This document shows, piece after piece, positions 8,789 through 17,187 of a stretch of DNA of 64,000 nt (position 1 is the first letter of the stretch; every line of letters begins with the position of its first letter). The notes beneath the pieces were generated by a model that worked only from the letters and a program-made list of their open reading frames with translations, searched no databases and was not told where the DNA came from. A program made the translations under genes and the position numbers. The stretch is from NCBI RefSeq assembly GCF_002848265.1, contig NZ_CP025422.1, positions 682,001-746,000 of the forward strand. Direction: 5' to 3'. The DNA comes from Zhihengliuella sp. ISTPL4. GTDB lineage: Bacteria > Actinomycetota > Actinomycetes > Actinomycetales > Microbacteriaceae.

Positions 8789-9078
8789 CACTCTTCCCAG
8801 ATCATTGCATCGACCTCGGCCTTCGCGGCATCCGTCCCCTCGTCGAAGATCCGGGCCGTCGTCGCCAAACGCTCGGTGAAATCGTCGCTGTCTGTCACCC
8901 GGGCCGCGAGGCCCGCAGACCAGGCTTCGGCGAACCGCCCAGAGGCTGCGACCACCCACTCGTGGCCGGCGCTCGTCGACGGGGTGAGGTCGGTCGACCC
9001 GACGTCTGCGATGATGCGCCGCGTCTTCGCCGCCATCGTCCGCAACACGTCCGTGTCGACCTCATAGTCCTGCGACAT
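8788..9078 (-). CDS. Small ESX-like helical protein opening the toxin cassette
   Basis: A 96-residue helical protein at the head of a four-gene overlapping run. Size, helical content and position immediately before a WXG toxin fit an ESX/WXG100-type partner or a DUF of the same class, though the WXG turn is degenerate (a lone Trp at about residue 53 followed by SAG). It overlaps the toxin start by ATGA. AGAGGG lies 4 bp before the ATG at 9078. A TATGCT hexamer on the minus strand at 9122-9117 is a candidate -10 for the whole cassette. Partner role is inferred. Confidence 0.65.
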   Translation of the reverse strand: MSQDYEVDTDVLRTMAAKTRRIIADVGSTDLTPSTSAGHEWVVAASGRFAEAWSAGLAARVTDSDDFTERLATTARIFDEGTDAAKAEVDAMIWEE

Positions 9079-9239
9079 GCCGCCCTCTTCCTGCGAGCCC
9101 CCCGGCTGCGGAATCGAGCATAGGCGAAGACGGCGTCACATGATAGGACGGAATGTATGAATATGTGGGTGAAACATCCCCAAATGAGTACTCAGGCGCA
9201 TGGTTGCTTTCGTCGCACGGTTCCCTTACACAGCGAAAC

Positions 9240-9265
9240 AGCCCGCCCCCAGATGGGGACGGGCT
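9240..9265 (-). terminator. Intrinsic terminator of glnA
   Basis: An 11-bp near-perfect stem (9240-9250 with 9255-9265) and 4-base loop, 21 bp beyond the glnA stop. On the minus strand the stem is followed by GTTTCG, a weak U run. Confidence 0.7.
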
Positions 9266-9286
9266 CTTTCGCGATCCGCGGTCGGC

Positions 9287-10711
9287 TCAGACGCCGAAGT
9301 ACAGCTCGTACTCGAACGGGTGCGGACGCTGAGCGATCGGAAGTATCTCGTTCTCGTACTTGTAGGAGATCCAGGTCTCGATGAGCTCCTCGGTGAACAC
9401 GCCACCCTCGAGGAGGAACTGGTGGTCGGCGCGGAGCGCCTCGAGCGAGTCCAGCAGGGAGTTCGGCACCTGCGGGATGTTCTTGGCCTCCTCGGGCGGG
9501 AGCTCGTAGAGGTCCTTGTCGACGGGCTCGTGCGGCTCGATACGGTTCTTGATGCCGTCAAGACCCGCCATGAGCTGCGCAGCGAAGGCGAGGTACGGGT
9601 TGCCCGAGGCGTCGGGGGCGCGGAACTCGATGCGCTTGGCCTTCGGGTTCGAGCCCGTGATCGGGATACGGATCGCAGCGGAGCGGTTCCCGGCCGAGTA
9701 GACCAGGTTGACCGGAGCCTCGAAGCCCTTGACCAGACGGTGGTAGCTGTTCAGCGTCGGGTTGGTGAAGGCGAGCAGTGCCGGCGCGTGTGCCAGGATG
9801 CCGCCGATGTACCACCGCGCGATGTCGCTGAGCTGACCGTAGCCGGCCTCGTCGTAGAACAGCGGCTTGCCGTCGTTCCACAGCGACTGGTGGGTGTGCA
9901 TACCCGAGCCGTTGTCGCCGTACAGCGGCTTCGGCATGAAGGTGGCGACCTTGCCCCACTCCTCGGCGGTGTTCTTGACGATGTACTTGAACTTCAGGAT
10001 GTCGTCCGCCGCGTGCACCATGGTGTCGAAGCGGTAGTTGATCTCCTGCTGGCCGGCCGTGCCCACCTCGTGGTGGGAGCGCTCGAGGATGAAGCCCGCA
10101 TCGATGAGCTTGAGAGTGATGTCGTCGCGCAGGTCGGCCGTCTTGTCGACCGGGCTGACGGGGAAGTAGCCGCCCTTGTAGGGGGTCTTGTTGGCGAGGT
10201 TCCCGCCCTCCTCCTCGCGGCCGGTGTTCCACGCGGCCTCCTCGGAGTCGACCTTGTAGAAGCTCTCGCCGGCGGTCACGGAGTAGCGCACGTCGTCGAA
10301 GATGTAGAACTCGGCCTCGGGGGCGAAGAACGCGGTGTCGGCGATGCCGGTGGAGGTGAGGTACTTCTCCGCCTTCTTCGCGACCTGACGCGGGTCCTTC
10401 GAGTAGATCTCGCCGGTGCGCGGGTTGTAGATATCGAAGATCATCACGAGCGTGCTCGCCTCGCGGAAGGGGTCGATGTACGCCGTCGTCACATCCGGGA
10501 TGAGCTGCATGTCCGACTCGTGGATGCTGGCGAAGCCGCGGATGGAGGAGCCGTCGAACAGCTGTCCGTCCGTGAAGAAGGCCTCGTCGACCGTCGCCGC
10601 AGGGATGTTGAAGTGCTGCTGCACACCAGGGAGGTCGGTGAAACGGATGTCAAGGAATTTGACGTCGTTCTCCTTGATGTAGGCCAGTACCTCGGACGAA
10701 TCTTTGAACAT
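9287..10711 (-). CDS. glnA: Type I glutamine synthetase
   Basis: A 474-residue GSI, the usual length, making glutamine from glutamate and ammonia with ATP as a dodecamer. Motifs include FDGSSIRGF near residue 50, the active-site [11 protein letters not shown] loop near 208 and NRSAAIRIP near 340. The LYELPPEEA segment holds the tyrosine (about 402) that GlnE adenylylates, so this is the regulated GSI-beta form. The ATG at 10711 has AGGAG 6 bp upstream. The promoter region holds a complete GlnR-type box, indicating nitrogen control at transcription as well as by GlnE. Confidence 0.97.
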   Translation of the reverse strand: MFKDSSEVLAYIKENDVKFLDIRFTDLPGVQQHFNIPAATVDEAFFTDGQLFDGSSIRGFASIHESDMQLIPDVTTAYIDPFREASTLVMIFDIYNPRTGEIYSKDPRQVAKKAEKYLTSTGIADTAFFAPEAEFYIFDDVRYSVTAGESFYKVDSEEAAWNTGREEEGGNLANKTPYKGGYFPVSPVDKTADLRDDITLKLIDAGFILERSHHEVGTAGQQEINYRFDTMVHAADDILKFKYIVKNTAEEWGKVATFMPKPLYGDNGSGMHTHQSLWNDGKPLFYDEAGYGQLSDIARWYIGGILAHAPALLAFTNPTLNSYHRLVKGFEAPVNLVYSAGNRSAAIRIPITGSNPKAKRIEFRAPDASGNPYLAFAAQLMAGLDGIKNRIEPHEPVDKDLYELPPEEAKNIPQVPNSLLDSLEALRADHQFLLEGGVFTEELIETWISYKYENEILPIAQRPHPFEYELYFGV

Positions 10712-10756
10712 GTACGACTCCTGTGATGCGGATCGATGGCTTCGGGGCCACTCTGC

Positions 10757-10762
10757 ACAGTA
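10757..10762 (-). promoter_or_regulatory. Candidate -10 element of glnA
   Basis: TACTGT on the minus strand, 10 bp downstream of the GlnR-type box and about 45 bp before the glnA start codon. The amt promoter has a hexamer at the same distance from its box. Confidence 0.5.
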
Positions 10763-10772
10763 CGGACGGGGG

Positions 10773-10810
10773 ATTTCTCCACGGTATCCGCTTTGTTTCG
10801 TCCGTGTTAC
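10773..10810 (-). promoter_or_regulatory. GlnR-type binding box upstream of glnA
   Basis: Read on the minus strand: GTAAC, 6 bp, GAAAC, 6 bp, GATAC, 6 bp, GAAAT. This matches the known actinobacterial GlnR arrangement (alternating gTnAC and GaAAC half-sites with 6-bp spacers). The 38-bp box ends 10 bp before the TACTGT hexamer, covering the -35 region as an activator would. Confidence 0.85.
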
Positions 10811-10846
10811 AGCGTGAGCAGGATCGGAGGGCATCCACAGCCTCGG

Positions 10847-10858
10847 TAGGCTGGAGGG
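10847..10858 (+). promoter_or_regulatory. Leaderless -10 (TAGGCT) of the RDD gene
   Basis: TAGGCT at 10847-10852, then 6 bp to the GTG at 10859. Transcription would start at the start codon. Confidence 0.55.
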
Positions 10859-11254
10859 GTGACGGATGCTGTGAACACGTACCCCGGTGAGCGACTCGGA
10901 CTCCCGGAGTCCGGACCGGGGAGCATCGGTCGCCCTGGACGTCGGATCGGAGCCCTCGCGATCGACTGGACGGCAGCCGTCATCCTCTCCGTCGCGTTCT
11001 TCCAGTACGACCCGTTCGCCACGCTGCTCATCTTCGGCGTGGTACAGATCCTCTTCATCCCGACCGCCGGCGGCAGCCCTGGGCACCGCATCCTCGGTAT
11101 GCGCGTCGTCCGTCTGGACGGCGGATGGGTCGGTCTGTGGCGCCCGATCGTGCGCACCCTGCTGCTCCTGATCGTGATCCCGGCCGTCGTGTGGGACCCG
11201 GATCAGCGCGGTCTGCACGACAAGGCCGTGGGCACGGTCCTCATCCGAGCCTGA
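10859..11254 (+). CDS. RDD family membrane protein
   Basis: A 131-residue small membrane protein of the RDD family (PF06271). The name-giving pattern is recognisable: [10 protein letters not shown] near residue 28 with the Arg and Asp, a first helix (about 33-48), a second helix (about 53-68), [13 protein letters not shown], and a C-terminal helix (about 99-113). Members are small integral membrane proteins of mostly unknown role, some linked to Na+/H+ exchange. The GTG at 10859 is chosen because of the TAGGCT hexamer 6 bp upstream. Divergent from glnA, as often seen in actinobacteria; a link to nitrogen metabolism is not shown. Confidence 0.85.
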   Translation: MTDAVNTYPGERLGLPESGPGSIGRPGRRIGALAIDWTAAVILSVAFFQYDPFATLLIFGVVQILFIPTAGGSPGHRILGMRVVRLDGGWVGLWRPIVRTLLLLIVIPAVVWDPDQRGLHDKAVGTVLIRA

Positions 11255-11257
11255 CGC

Positions 11258-11737
11258 TCAGTCGCGGCCGCGGTTGCGCCGGCGCGCCTCGCGGGGCGCT
11301 CTACCGCCGAGGAAGGAACGCGCCGGATCGACGATGTACCCGCGCCGCAGCGCTTCGCGGCCGATCAGCATTCGGAAACCCATCTCGTCCCGGTTGCTCA
11401 GCGTCACCTCGGCCATGACCTCGCGGTCGACGAGCCGGATCATCAACTGCACGACGAGACGCTCCTGCGCGTGCCCGGACGAACTCCGGACGGCCCGGCG
11501 GTCGTGGATGGGAGACTCCACGACGACGGCGTCCTCCTGGCTGTCCTGCCAGGGCTTCACGCGGAAACGCGCCCAGGCCTCGCCGTCGCGTTCGAACTCC
11601 TGGATGTCGAAGGCGTGCAGCGACGACGTGCGGGCGCCGGTGTCGATCTTGGCTTTGATCCAGTCGACGCCGAGATCGGGCAGGCTCACCCACTCGCGCC
11701 ACCCCGTAAGGGTGTTTGAATGGGTAGACCTACTCAC
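11258..11737 (-). CDS. RimK-associated protease (PF05618, 'ATP-dependent zinc protease' family)
   Basis: A 159-residue protein with the family's early GWREWVSLPDL, the KIDTGARTSSLHA motif near residue 25 and the FRMLIGREALR motif near 130. The DTGA core resembles the aspartic-protease (retropepsin) motif, so the zinc-protease name of the family may be misleading. These proteins are found beside RimK-type ATP-grasp ligases, as here: rimK starts 27 bp away on the other strand. A role in processing or removing RimK-added glutamates or peptides is inferred from that link. GTG 11737 is preferred (AGGA 9 bp before); ATG 11746 is an alternative. Confidence 0.75.
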   Translation of the reverse strand: MSRSTHSNTLTGWREWVSLPDLGVDWIKAKIDTGARTSSLHAFDIQEFERDGEAWARFRVKPWQDSQEDAVVVESPIHDRRAVRSSSGHAQERLVVQLMIRLVDREVMAEVTLSNRDEMGFRMLIGREALRRGYIVDPARSFLGGRAPREARRRNRGRD

Positions 11738-11744
11738 CTGATAC
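11716..11744 (+). promoter_or_regulatory. Possible rimK promoter lying inside the divergent protease start
   Basis: TTGAAT at 11716-11721, 17 bp, TGATAC at 11739-11744. Only 27 bp separate the two divergent start codons, so promoters must overlap coding sequence; this is the best candidate I see for rimK. Confidence 0.25.
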
Positions 11745-11764
11745 ATCCTGGCAGGAAATCCCCC

Positions 11765-12952
11765 GTGAAGATCGCAGTGCTGTCCCGTGCGCCGCAGGCG
11801 TACTCCACCCAACGCCTCCGCGCGGCCGCACTGCAGCGGGGCCACAACGTGAAGGTGCTCAACACGCTGCGCTTCGCGATCGACCTGACCTCCGACGAGC
11901 CCGATCTGCATTATCGGGGCCGGCAGCTCAGCGACTACGACGCGATCCTTCCTCGCATCGGCAACTCGATCACGTACTTCGGCACCGCCGTGGTGCGGCA
12001 GTTCGAGCAGATGGACGTCTACACCCCCAACACGGCGAACGGCATCTCCAGCGCGCGCGACAAGCTCCGCGCGAATCAGATCCTCTCCCGGCACAACATC
12101 GCTATGCCGCCGACCGCCTTCGTGCGCAACCGCGCCGACGTGCGACCGGCGATCGAGCGCGTCGGCGGCGCTCCCGTGGTGATCAAGCTGCTCGAGGGCA
12201 CCCAGGGCATCGGCGTGATCCTCGCGCCTCAGGTCAAGGTGGCGGAAGCGATCATCGAGACGCTGCACTCCACCAAGCAGAACGTTCTCATCCAGAAGTT
12301 CATCTCCGAGAGCCGAGGCCGCGACATCCGCGCGCTCGTCGTCGGGGACCGCGTCGTCGCGGCGATGCGGCGATCGGCGGCGGGAGACGAGTTCCGTTCC
12401 AACGTGCACCGCGGCGGCTCGGTCGAGGCGATCGAACTGGACCCCGTCTACGAACGGGCGGCGGTGCGGTCCGCGCAGATCATGGGCCTCCGCGTCGCGG
12501 GCGTCGACATGCTGGAGGGCGATGAGGGTCCGCTGGTGATGGAGGTCAACTCCTCGCCCGGTCTGCAGGGCATCGAGACGGCGACCAAGCTGGACGTCGC
12601 AGGCGCGATCATCGACTACATCGCCGGTCAGGTCGCGTTCCCGGAGATCGACGTGCGGCAGCGCCTCACCGTCTCCACCGGCTACGGCGTCGCGGAGCTC
12701 ATGGTGCACGGCGCGGCCGACCTCGTCGGCAAGACGCTGGGGGAGGCGGGCCTGTGGGAGCGCGACATCACCGTGCTCACCCTGCACCGCGGGGTGAGCG
12801 TCATCCCGAACCCGCGAAAGCACGTGGTCCTCGAACCCGACGACCGCCTGTTCTGCTTCGGCAAGCTGGATGAGATGCGTTCGATGATCCCCGAGCGTCG
12901 TCGCCGTCGGGCGAAGGTGCGCCGCCTGCCCAAGCAGCCGCTCTCGGAATGA
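11765..12952 (+). CDS. RimK-type ATP-grasp ligase fused to an RCK_C (TrkA-C) domain
   Basis: A 395-residue protein. Residues 1-295 form a RimK ATP-grasp ligase that would join glutamate (or another amino acid) to a protein or peptide end: the lysine of VVIKLLEGTQGIGV near 140, QKFISES near 178 and the Mg-binding EVNSSPGLQGIE near 260. Classical RimK ends about here. Residues 300-375 match an RCK_C domain (VGKTLGEAGLWERDITVLTLHRG...VLEPDDRLFCFG), normally a ligand-sensing domain of K+ channels and transporters, suggesting small-molecule control of the ligase. The tail is very basic. GTG 11765 follows AGGA by 8 bp. Divergent from the RimK-associated protease. Confidence 0.85.
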   Translation: MKIAVLSRAPQAYSTQRLRAAALQRGHNVKVLNTLRFAIDLTSDEPDLHYRGRQLSDYDAILPRIGNSITYFGTAVVRQFEQMDVYTPNTANGISSARDKLRANQILSRHNIAMPPTAFVRNRADVRPAIERVGGAPVVIKLLEGTQGIGVILAPQVKVAEAIIETLHSTKQNVLIQKFISESRGRDIRALVVGDRVVAAMRRSAAGDEFRSNVHRGGSVEAIELDPVYERAAVRSAQIMGLRVAGVDMLEGDEGPLVMEVNSSPGLQGIETATKLDVAGAIIDYIAGQVAFPEIDVRQRLTVSTGYGVAELMVHGAADLVGKTLGEAGLWERDITVLTLHRGVSVIPNPRKHVVLEPDDRLFCFGKLDEMRSMIPERRRRRAKVRRLPKQPLSE

Positions 12953-12957
12953 GAGAA

Positions 12958-12988
12958 GCGCGGCCGCCCTCGATGAGGACGGCCGCGC
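12958..12988. terminator. Bidirectional hairpin between rimK and the DUF4191 gene
   Basis: A 14-bp stem with one mismatch (12958-12971 with 12975-12988) and 3-base loop, between two convergent stops. No U tract on either side. Confidence 0.6.
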
Positions 12989-13009
12989 TCCGCAGTTCAG
13001 GGGTGCCGA

Positions 13010-13720
13010 TCAGCGCGGACGCTGCGCGCGCACCTTCGTCGGGTCGATCCCCTTCGGGATGGGGAGCGACGAGAGGGACTGCGACACGGAGTCGATGCGA
13101 CGGATGACCGCTGCCATCGTGGCCTTGTCGATGGCCTTCGGCAGCTTCTTGATGGTCTTCGCGAGGTCGGCGATCGGCACCTCGTCCTCACCGTGACCGA
13201 CGTAGAGCACTGTGATCGGCACACCGTGGGCGACGCGCTGCGCGCGGCTGCGCTCCTCGTTGACGAGACGCGTGAGGCGCCCGCGGGCACCCTCGCCGAC
13301 GACGACGATGCCGCCGCGGCCGACCGTGCGGTAGACCGCCTCCTGCGTCTTCGGGTTGATGCCGACGGGCGTTTCAGAGGCCTGCCACTGTCGACCCAGG
13401 CTCGTGCTGAGCACGTGACCGGTCGCGCCGGGCATGCCGTCGATCTTCGTGTACATGGCCGACGTCGAAAGCCGGGTCATCAGGAACAGGGCGCCGAGGA
13501 CGCCGAGCATGAGGCCCGTGATGGCCCAGAGGATGAGCGTCCACACCTGGAACGGCGGGATCAGATAGCCGGCGAGGAGGCCGAGCAGCACGCCGCCGAT
13601 GAGGATCGCGGCCTGCGCCCACGGGAGCCAGGGGTAGGCCTCGCGCGTGAACCGGAAGAGGGACTTGATCTGGGAGAAGAACCCAGGACGCTTCTCGGGT
13701 TCGGGAGCACGCTTTGCCAT
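13010..13720 (-). CDS. DUF4191 domain-containing membrane protein
   Basis: A 236-residue protein matching the actinobacterial DUF4191 family, function unknown. A short basic cytoplasmic N-terminus is followed by two transmembrane helices near residues 33-56 and 60-82, then a cytoplasmic domain with the conserved GRGGIVVVGEGARGR loop near 133 and a C-terminal region ending IPKGIDPTKVR. In this phylum the gene is commonly found near lipoate/2-oxoacid dehydrogenase genes, and sucB-lpdA lie 2 kb away here. The ATG at 13720 is preceded 7 bp by TAGGCT on the same strand. Confidence 0.85.
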   Translation of the reverse strand: MAKRAPEPEKRPGFFSQIKSLFRFTREAYPWLPWAQAAILIGGVLLGLLAGYLIPPFQVWTLILWAITGLMLGVLGALFLMTRLSTSAMYTKIDGMPGATGHVLSTSLGRQWQASETPVGINPKTQEAVYRTVGRGGIVVVGEGARGRLTRLVNEERSRAQRVAHGVPITVLYVGHGEDEVPIADLAKTIKKLPKAIDKATMAAVIRRIDSVSQSLSSLPIPKGIDPTKVRAQRPR

Positions 13721-13727
13721 GGAGACC

Positions 13728-13733
13728 AGCCTA
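13728..13733 (-). promoter_or_regulatory. Leaderless -10 (TAGGCT) of the DUF4191 gene
   Basis: TAGGCT on the minus strand, 7 bp before the ATG at 13720. No convincing -35. Confidence 0.55.
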
Positions 13734-13873
13734 CCGAGTCCGCGGCCTTCGCGATGCCGTCGTTCGCGCGCAGCGGAGCGCATGGCTTCGTCTCTCCTCC
13801 ACAATCGGAATCGCTGTCCGATCTCGTCCCAGCGAGACTGGGCTCGATCGCGAGGACGCACCGGTCGGCTGTG

Positions 13874-15322
13874 ATGGATCGCATGCCGAATGAGCCTGAG
13901 CCCCTGACCGAAGACCAGGCTGTGCTTCCGCAGGCGCACCGCACCATCCGACTCCTCGACGCGGCGGAAGGGCCGTTCCGCGGCGCACTCGTGACGACGC
14001 CGGACGGGCTGGCCGTCCGCCACGACGCCGAGGGTCTGGCCGGCTGGGGCGGCTGGCGGTACGCAGGGGCGCAGCACATCGCGGCACCGCTCGACATCAT
14101 CCGCCGAGCGCGCGGACACGACGTCCTCCTGCCGTGGTGTGCAGAACGCGTGGAGACCTCAATCGACCGCCGCCGTCGGTCGCGCGGGCGCCTGTCGACG
14201 GGGGAGGTGGGCACGGTGGCGGTGAGCATGCTCCGCGGGCTCGCGGAGCTCGGTCCCGCGGAGTGCGGAGCGATATCTGGCTCGTGGTGGCTCACCGATG
14301 CCGGGCGCCCGGTGTTCGTTCTGGGACCGGGGCGCGAGGCGGTTCACACCGTGCTGGATCTCCTGGAAAGCCTGCGCGAGGAGTGCGCGGACAAGATGCT
14401 CGCGCGGGTTCTCGACCGTGTGCACGACCGGCTTCAGGCGGCGGCAGAGCGACGTCGGGTGCCACGGCGGCTGCTCGAGGAGGCGGAGCGCGAGCTGCTC
14501 GAGATCGCGACACCGCGGCCCCTGGAGCGCGAGGCGGCCGGGCACGTCGAAGCGACGGGCGGCGTCGGTGTCCGGAGTGCTCTGCGGCCTCGGGTCCGCG
14601 TGGAGCCTCCTGCGCCCGCTCTGTTGCGGGATCGGAGCGGGAGACACGGGCGTCCGCGAAGGGCCCGGCGCCACGGCACCCTTCCCCTCCTCACGGCGAT
14701 GCAGGGTCGTGGGGAACACGTGCTCCGTGCCGGTCGAGCCCTCGTCAGGCGCCGCGCGGGGAGCCGGCCGAACAGGGGAGGAGAGAGCCGGGGCGCACGG
14801 TCCCGGAGAGCGGGGCTGATCGTCGTCGCTGGTGCATGCGCAGGCGGCGTGCTCCTCCTCGGACTGCTCTGGCCCAGCGAGCGCGACGGTTCGGCTGCGG
14901 CGCCATCCGGGAGCATGTCGGTCGGTTCGGGGCGGTCGTCGGAAGTCACCCCGAAGACCGCGACATCGCCGATGCCGACCCCCGTGAGGTCAGCCCGGAC
15001 AGCATCGCCGACGATCGAGGGACCGGAGGCCGCCCTGCCGGCGCTGGTGGCGGGGATCAGTCGGTGCCGGGAGAACGGCGACACCGTCTGCGCGGACGCG
15101 GTCGCCCCGGGCTCCGACGGCGTCGTGGCCGCGGCCGCGGTCACCGAGGCGGAGGGGCAGGCGGCTCTGGTCGATCAGTACGGCGACATCGCGGTGTTCG
15201 AGTACGCGTCCCTGCCCGACGACGTCGGCTCCGGGGGGCCGGCACTGATCGTCGTGCTCGTGCACACGGACGAAAAATGGCTGGTCCGCGACGCATATCG
15301 CGTCGCGGACCAGCCGAAGTGA
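13874..15322 (+). CDS. Unknown single-pass membrane protein, possible degenerate kinase-like N-terminal domain
   Basis: A 482-residue protein that I do not recognise as a named family. Residues 15-200 contain a segment (about 105-165: LSTGEVGTVAVSMLRGLAEL ... WWLTDAGRPVFVLGPG) that recalls the helix, catalytic loop and DFG region of protein kinases, but HRD, DFG and the ATP lysine are absent, so at most a pseudokinase. An Arg-rich linker leads to one transmembrane helix near residues 313-333, then a Ser/Thr/Pro-rich stretch and a small extracytoplasmic domain (about 390-482) ending in DEKWLVRDAYRV, reminiscent of a NTF2-like strand. Starts ATG 13874 or 13883 are both possible; no strong ribosome site. 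Convergent with sucB. Confidence 0.6.
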   Translation: MDRMPNEPEPLTEDQAVLPQAHRTIRLLDAAEGPFRGALVTTPDGLAVRHDAEGLAGWGGWRYAGAQHIAAPLDIIRRARGHDVLLPWCAERVETSIDRRRRSRGRLSTGEVGTVAVSMLRGLAELGPAECGAISGSWWLTDAGRPVFVLGPGREAVHTVLDLLESLREECADKMLARVLDRVHDRLQAAAERRRVPRRLLEEAERELLEIATPRPLEREAAGHVEATGGVGVRSALRPRVRVEPPAPALLRDRSGRHGRPRRARRHGTLPLLTAMQGRGEHVLRAGRALVRRRAGSRPNRGGESRGARSRRAGLIVVAGACAGGVLLLGLLWPSERDGSAAAPSGSMSVGSGRSSEVTPKTATSPMPTPVRSARTASPTIEGPEAALPALVAGISRCRENGDTVCADAVAPGSDGVVAAAAVTEAEGQAALVDQYGDIAVFEYASLPDDVGSGGPALIVVLVHTDEKWLVRDAYRVADQPK

Positions 15323-15336
15323 GGCGAAGCCTGGGG

Positions 15337-17121
15337 TCAGGCGCCGAGCTGACCGCTGAACTGCGCGGCCTCGAGACGAGCCTTCACCGCACCGAGGAAG
15401 CGTGCCGCGTCGGCACCGTCGATGATGCGGTGGTCGTAGGACAGCGCCAGGTACACGTACGAGCGGACCGCGATCGCATCAGTGCCACCGACCTTGACAA
15501 GACCCGGGCGCTTGACGACCGTGCCCGTGCCGAGGATCGCCGACTGCGGCAGGAAGACCACGGGAGTGTCGAACAGCGCGCCGCGCGAACCCGTGTTGGT
15601 CAGCGTGAACGTGCCGCCGGCGAGCTCGTCGGGCTTCAGCTTGTTGTCGCGCGTGCGTGCCGCGAGGTCGGCGATCTCGTGCGCGATCTCGGCGATGTTC
15701 TTCGACGCGGCGTCGCGGAGCACCGGCGTGAGCAGGCCGCGCTCGGTGTCAACCGCGATCGAGACGTTCTCGGAGGCCGGGTAGACGATCTGCTCGCCGT
15801 CGACCGTCGCGTTGATGATCGGGAAGGCCTGGAGAGCCTCCGCCGCGGCCAGCGCGAAGAACGGGAGGAAGGAGAGCTTGTCGCCGGTCTTCTCGAGGAA
15901 CGACGCCTTGACGCTGTCGCGGTATTCGGCGAGAGCGGTGACGTCGACCTCGACCACGGTGGTGAGCTGGGCCGTCTGCTGCATCGACTCGACCGCGCGC
16001 TTGGCGAGAACCTTGCGCAGGCGCGACATCGGCTGAGTGGTCCCGCGCAGCGGCGACACCTCGAGCGGTGCCGGCGCCGGTGCGGCGGCGGCTGCCGGGG
16101 CACTGGTGGCGGACTCCGCGGCCTTGAGGACGTCCTCCTTGCGGATGCGTCCGCCGACACCGGTGCCCTTGACCGTCGCCAGGTCGACGCCCTGCTGGGC
16201 GGCCAGACGACGCACGAGCGGGGTCACATAGAGGTTGTCGCTCTCGGTCGGCAGCGACAGCTTCGGGGCGGCGGGCTCTGCAGCCGCCGGAGCGGCCGGA
16301 GCGGCCGGCTGCGCGGACGCTGCCGGTGCCTCGGTCTGCGAAGCCGGAGCGGCGGGAGCCTCGGCCTGCGGAGCCGGAGCGGGAGCCTGAGGCTCCGCAG
16401 CGGGAGCCTCGGCCTGCGGGGCCGGAGCGGCGGGAGCCTCGGCCTGCGGAGCGGCGGGAGCCTCGGGCTGAGCCGCGGGAGCAGCGCCGGAACCGACGCG
16501 CGCCAGCACGGCGCCGACCTCGACGGTCTCGTCCTCACCGGCGACGATCTCCTGCAGCACGCCGGCGACCGGCGAAGGGATCTCGGTGTCGACCTTGTCG
16601 GTGGAGATCTCGAGGAGCGCCTCGTCGACCTCGACCGAGTCGCCGACCTGCTTGAGCCACCGGGTGACGGTGCCCTCGGTGACGCTCTCGCCGAGCTCGG
16701 GGAGCACGATGTCGGTCGCGTCGCCGGACGGCGCCGCGGGCGCGGACTCGGCGGGCGCGGACTCGGCGGGAGCCTGCTGCTCCGCTGCGGGAGCCGCGGC
16801 GGGCTCCGGAGCGGCGGGGGCGGCGGCTTCGGCCGGAGCGGCTTCGGCGGCAGCAGGGGCATCGCCGGCGGGGGCCGCGCCGCTACCGTCGCCGATGCGG
16901 GCCAGCAGAGCACCGACCTCGACGGTCTCGTCCTCGGCCACGAGGATCTCCTCGATCACGCCGGTGACCGGGGAGGGGATCTCGGTGTCGACCTTGTCGG
17001 TCGAGATCTCGAGCAGGCCCTCGTCCGCCTGGACGGTGTCTCCCACCTGCTTGAGCCAGCGGGTGACCGTACCCTCTGTGACGCTCTCACCGAGAGCGGG
17101 GAGGACCACGGATGTGCTCAT
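15337..17121 (-). CDS. sucB: Dihydrolipoamide succinyltransferase, E2 of 2-oxoglutarate dehydrogenase, two lipoyl domains
   Basis: A 594-residue E2 acyltransferase. Two lipoyl domains carry the [12 protein letters not shown] motif with lipoyl lysines at about 43 and 176. They are joined by long Ala/Pro/Glu-rich linkers (about 80-135 and 212-290) of near-repeated APAAP-type units. A peripheral-subunit-binding domain lies near 297-335, and the catalytic domain from 355 on ends with the active-site [11 protein letters not shown]. It could serve both pyruvate and 2-oxoglutarate complexes, as shared E2 does in many actinobacteria. AAGGAG lies 8 bp before ATG 17121. It follows lpdA (E3) by 66 bp on the same strand, so E2 and E3 are probably co-expressed. 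Confidence 0.92.
   Translation of the reverse strand: MSTSVVLPALGESVTEGTVTRWLKQVGDTVQADEGLLEISTDKVDTEIPSPVTGVIEEILVAEDETVEVGALLARIGDGSGAAPAGDAPAAAEAAPAEAAAPAAPEPAAAPAAEQQAPAESAPAESAPAAPSGDATDIVLPELGESVTEGTVTRWLKQVGDSVEVDEALLEISTDKVDTEIPSPVAGVLQEIVAGEDETVEVGAVLARVGSGAAPAAQPEAPAAPQAEAPAAPAPQAEAPAAEPQAPAPAPQAEAPAAPASQTEAPAASAQPAAPAAPAAAEPAAPKLSLPTESDNLYVTPLVRRLAAQQGVDLATVKGTGVGGRIRKEDVLKAAESATSAPAAAAAPAPAPLEVSPLRGTTQPMSRLRKVLAKRAVESMQQTAQLTTVVEVDVTALAEYRDSVKASFLEKTGDKLSFLPFFALAAAEALQAFPIINATVDGEQIVYPASENVSIAVDTERGLLTPVLRDAASKNIAEIAHEIADLAARTRDNKLKPDELAGGTFTLTNTGSRGALFDTPVVFLPQSAILGTGTVVKRPGLVKVGGTDAIAVRSYVYLALSYDHRIIDGADAARFLGAVKARLEAAQFSGQLGA
16210..16500 (-). repeat. Low-complexity Ala/Pro/Glu-rich coding repeat in sucB
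   Basis: About 290 bp of imperfect GC-rich tandem units coding for [14 protein letters not shown] segments, the flexible linker between the second lipoyl domain and the E3-binding domain. A shorter stretch of the same kind lies at about 16725-16880. Such tracts vary in length between strains. Confidence 0.75.
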
Positions 17122-17187
17122 GACTGAGTCTCCTTCAGAAGTTGTATGACGCTTGTCTAGCTTAGTGACTCGGGCACCGGTTGGTGC

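Noticed and set aside
10711..10858. A riboswitch or glutamine-sensing RNA upstream of glnA
   Set aside because: The region is accounted for by a GlnR box, a -10 hexamer and a ribosome site; no conserved RNA fold recognised.
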